Assembly: GCA_964522605.1 (NCBI GenBank)
Contig: CAZFWV010000446.1
Span: 1 to 5,227 of the forward strand
Length of the DNA stretch: 5,227 bases
Origin: CAVZLD01 sp964522605
Lineage (GTDB): Bacteria > Planctomycetota > Planctomycetia > Pirellulales > Pirellulaceae
Direction: 5' to 3'
Positions 3,994 through 5,227 of this stretch are shown here, one piece after another. The notes below the pieces were generated by a model. That model made no database searches and was not told the origin of the DNA. It saw only the letters and a list, made by a program, of their open reading frames with translations. The position numbers were made by a program, and so were the translations under genes. Every line of letters begins with the position of its first letter. Positions within the stretch are counted from its first letter, which is position 1.

Positions 3994-5227
3994 CGGCGCG
4001 ACAGACCGATCAGGCCGGCCAGGCCGAGCAAGCTCAGAGCCAGGGCGCTCGGTTCCGGTACCGCGGCCACATCGGTGCGCGGTCCGAGTTCATACCCGCC
4101 ATCGCCGAGGGCCTTGACGAGATCGCCCGTCCCGAAGACGCCATCGCCGTTCCAATCGCCTTCCGACCAGACCGCCGTGGCCGTCGCGTCCTCGTACTTG
4201 CCGGCGCCGAGCACCTGCACGAAATCGCCCGTGCTGAATTCGCCATCGTAGTTCGCATCTCCGATCCACGTGTAGCCGATGTCCTTCGCCTTCGCCCACT
4301 CCGTGACATCGTCCTCATTGACCAATCCGTCATCGGTCAGGTCGTATTCTTCCAGATTCGCGCCGGACGCGGACTGGGCCGTCAGGATGTCAATGTCCTC
4401 CAGGTCGATCGCCCCGTTGCCGTTGAAGTCACCGCGTAGACTGGGCGTCAGAAACGCCGAGAAGTCACCGCTCATGATGTCACTCAGTTGATCGGTATCC
4501 AGCGCGATGTTGAACACGGCCACGTCGTCCAGACGACCGATGAAGAACTCGCCACCACCGCACCAGTCACACGTACGACCCACGGCGAAGTTTTGCGGCA
4601 GAGCGCCGTTGTCGCCGGGCAGATCCGATACGAGTAACTCGCCGTTCAGATAGAGCGAACGGGCTTCCCCATCATAGACCGCGGCGATGTGATTCCAGCT
4701 GCCATCGTCCAGGTCGACTCCGGCATCGTCCACATCGATATCCGAGGCGTCGAGATCGGCACCCCACCAGTAATGTCGAAAGCCGTTGTCTCCCATCGTA
4801 CGCAGCGCGTTGACGGTGCGGCCCGACCCATAGGCACCCCGGCCCACGATTCCCCGGTCTCCCATGATCTCGGGCTGAATCCAAGCGGCCACCGTATAAC
4901 TGCCGTCTCCCGTCGGAAGATCGGAACTGATGTCAGGAGACGTCAGCATGCCGTCGACTCCATCAAAGAAAGCCGACCCGTCGAGGACTCCATCCCCGTC
5001 GAACGAAACGCCTGCCGTGGGCGTCAGATTGTTCCCGGACTGGCTCGAATCGAGTCCCAGATCGTTTTCGTCGTCAAACCGCCATAGACCCACCAGGTCC
5101 GGCTTGGGAGGCGGAGGAGGAATCACGGGAGCGGCCGTGAAGGAACCGCGTTCTTCGTCGTAGTTCGTGGCGATTTGCGCCTCGGTCAGGACGTCGTCGT
5201 GAATGCGGACACGGGAGATGAACATGT
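3987..5227 (-). CDS. LamG / dockerin-like / PEP-CTERM exported protein, 3' part (5' truncated by window)
   Basis: C-terminal part (at least 412 residues, numbered from the ATG at 5225) of a large secreted surface protein. That ATG is unlikely to be the start: residues 1-28 (ISRVRIHDDVLTEAQIATNY) look like the end of an earlier LamG-type domain. A Pro-rich linker (34-41) leads to a LamG/concanavalin-like domain at about 42-258, starting LVGLWRFDDEND and ending GRLDDVAVFNIAL, with a C219-x-x-C222 pair. Ca-binding dockerin-type loops follow: DFNGNGAIDLED (266-277) and DLTDDGLVNEDD (295-306). Two further related repeats are at 322-345 and 356-379. The C-terminus is a PEP-CTERM signal: VPEP (389-392), a hydrophobic helix, then RRF. 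PEP-CTERM proteins are processed by exosortases in the inner membrane, so an outer-surface or matrix role, perhaps carbohydrate binding, is inferred. It converges on the hydrolase unit across the BIME-like element. Confidence 0.92.
   Translation of the reverse strand, partial: MFISRVRIHDDVLTEAQIATNYDEERGSFTAAPVIPPPPPKPDLVGLWRFDDENDLGLDSSQSGNNLTPTAGVSFDGDGVLDGSAFFDGVDGMLTSPDISSDLPTGDGSYTVAAWIQPEIMGDRGIVGRGAYGSGRTVNALRTMGDNGFRHYWWGADLDASDIDVDDAGVDLDDGSWNHIAAVYDGEARSLYLNGELLVSDLPGDNGALPQNFAVGRTCDWCGGGEFFIGRLDDVAVFNIALDTDQLSDIMSGDFSAFLTPSLRGDFNGNGAIDLEDIDILTAQSASGANLEEYDLTDDGLVNEDDVTEWAKAKDIGYTWIGDANYDGEFSTGDFVQVLGAGKYEDATATAVWSEGDWNGDGVFGTGDLVKALGDGGYELGPRTDVAAVPEPSALALSLLGLAGLIGLSRRF

Noticed and set aside
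4008..4031. GGCC-rich short repeats (GGCCGGCC, AGGCCGAG)
   Set aside because: They are explained by Leu/Ala/Gly codons in the hydrophobic helix of the PEP-CTERM signal on the minus strand.
3966..4439. Plus-strand open frame opposite the PEP-CTERM gene
   Set aside because: It is antisense to the dockerin-like and PEP-CTERM coding region, and its translation (many Arg/Val/Ala/Ile) resembles no family.
4689..5087. Plus-strand open frame opposite the LamG domain
   Set aside because: Shadow of the minus-strand gene, with no recognisable domain or start signal.

Overview
The window looks like a piece of a planctomycete chromosome, probably Pirellulales-like. Grounds: GC-rich coding sequence; an exported protein combining a HEAT-like repeat with TPRs; and a minus-strand protein with a LamG domain, dockerin/EF-hand-like repeats and a C-terminal PEP-CTERM sorting signal. 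This is an assignment from gene style, not from a marker gene.

Layout. The left edge (1-317) is the 3' part of a CheY-like receiver-domain gene on the + strand. A 280-base non-coding stretch follows (318-597). It holds a near-perfect hairpin headed by GTAG (343-366), which I read as a REP-type palindrome, and a second imperfect hairpin (431-460). Then come three + strand genes that probably form one transcription unit: an exported HEAT/TPR protein (598-2421), a small DUF2752-type membrane protein (2499-3005), and an alpha/beta hydrolase (2999-3814) that overlaps the DUF2752 gene by 7 bases. The right third (3987-5227) is a minus-strand gene for a large secreted LamG/dockerin-like/PEP-CTERM protein. 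Its 5' end lies beyond the window.

Between the convergent hydrolase and PEP-CTERM genes (3815-3986) lies the most striking non-coding structure: a 117-base composite inverted repeat. Its core is two inverted copies of a GTAG-headed 8-bp palindrome, nested in a perfect 25-bp inverted repeat. An outer 13-bp inverted repeat surrounds the core. This is the architecture of a BIME, i.e. paired REP elements mobilised by REP-associated Y1 (RAYT/TnpA_REP) transposases. The unrelated hairpin at 343-366 carries the same GTAG head, so the window seems to hold two sequence classes of REP.

I see no tRNA, rRNA, CRISPR array, transposase gene or phage gene. There is no clear new defence or biosynthetic system. 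The REP/BIME elements are the best lead, followed by the C-terminal repeat module of the PEP-CTERM protein.
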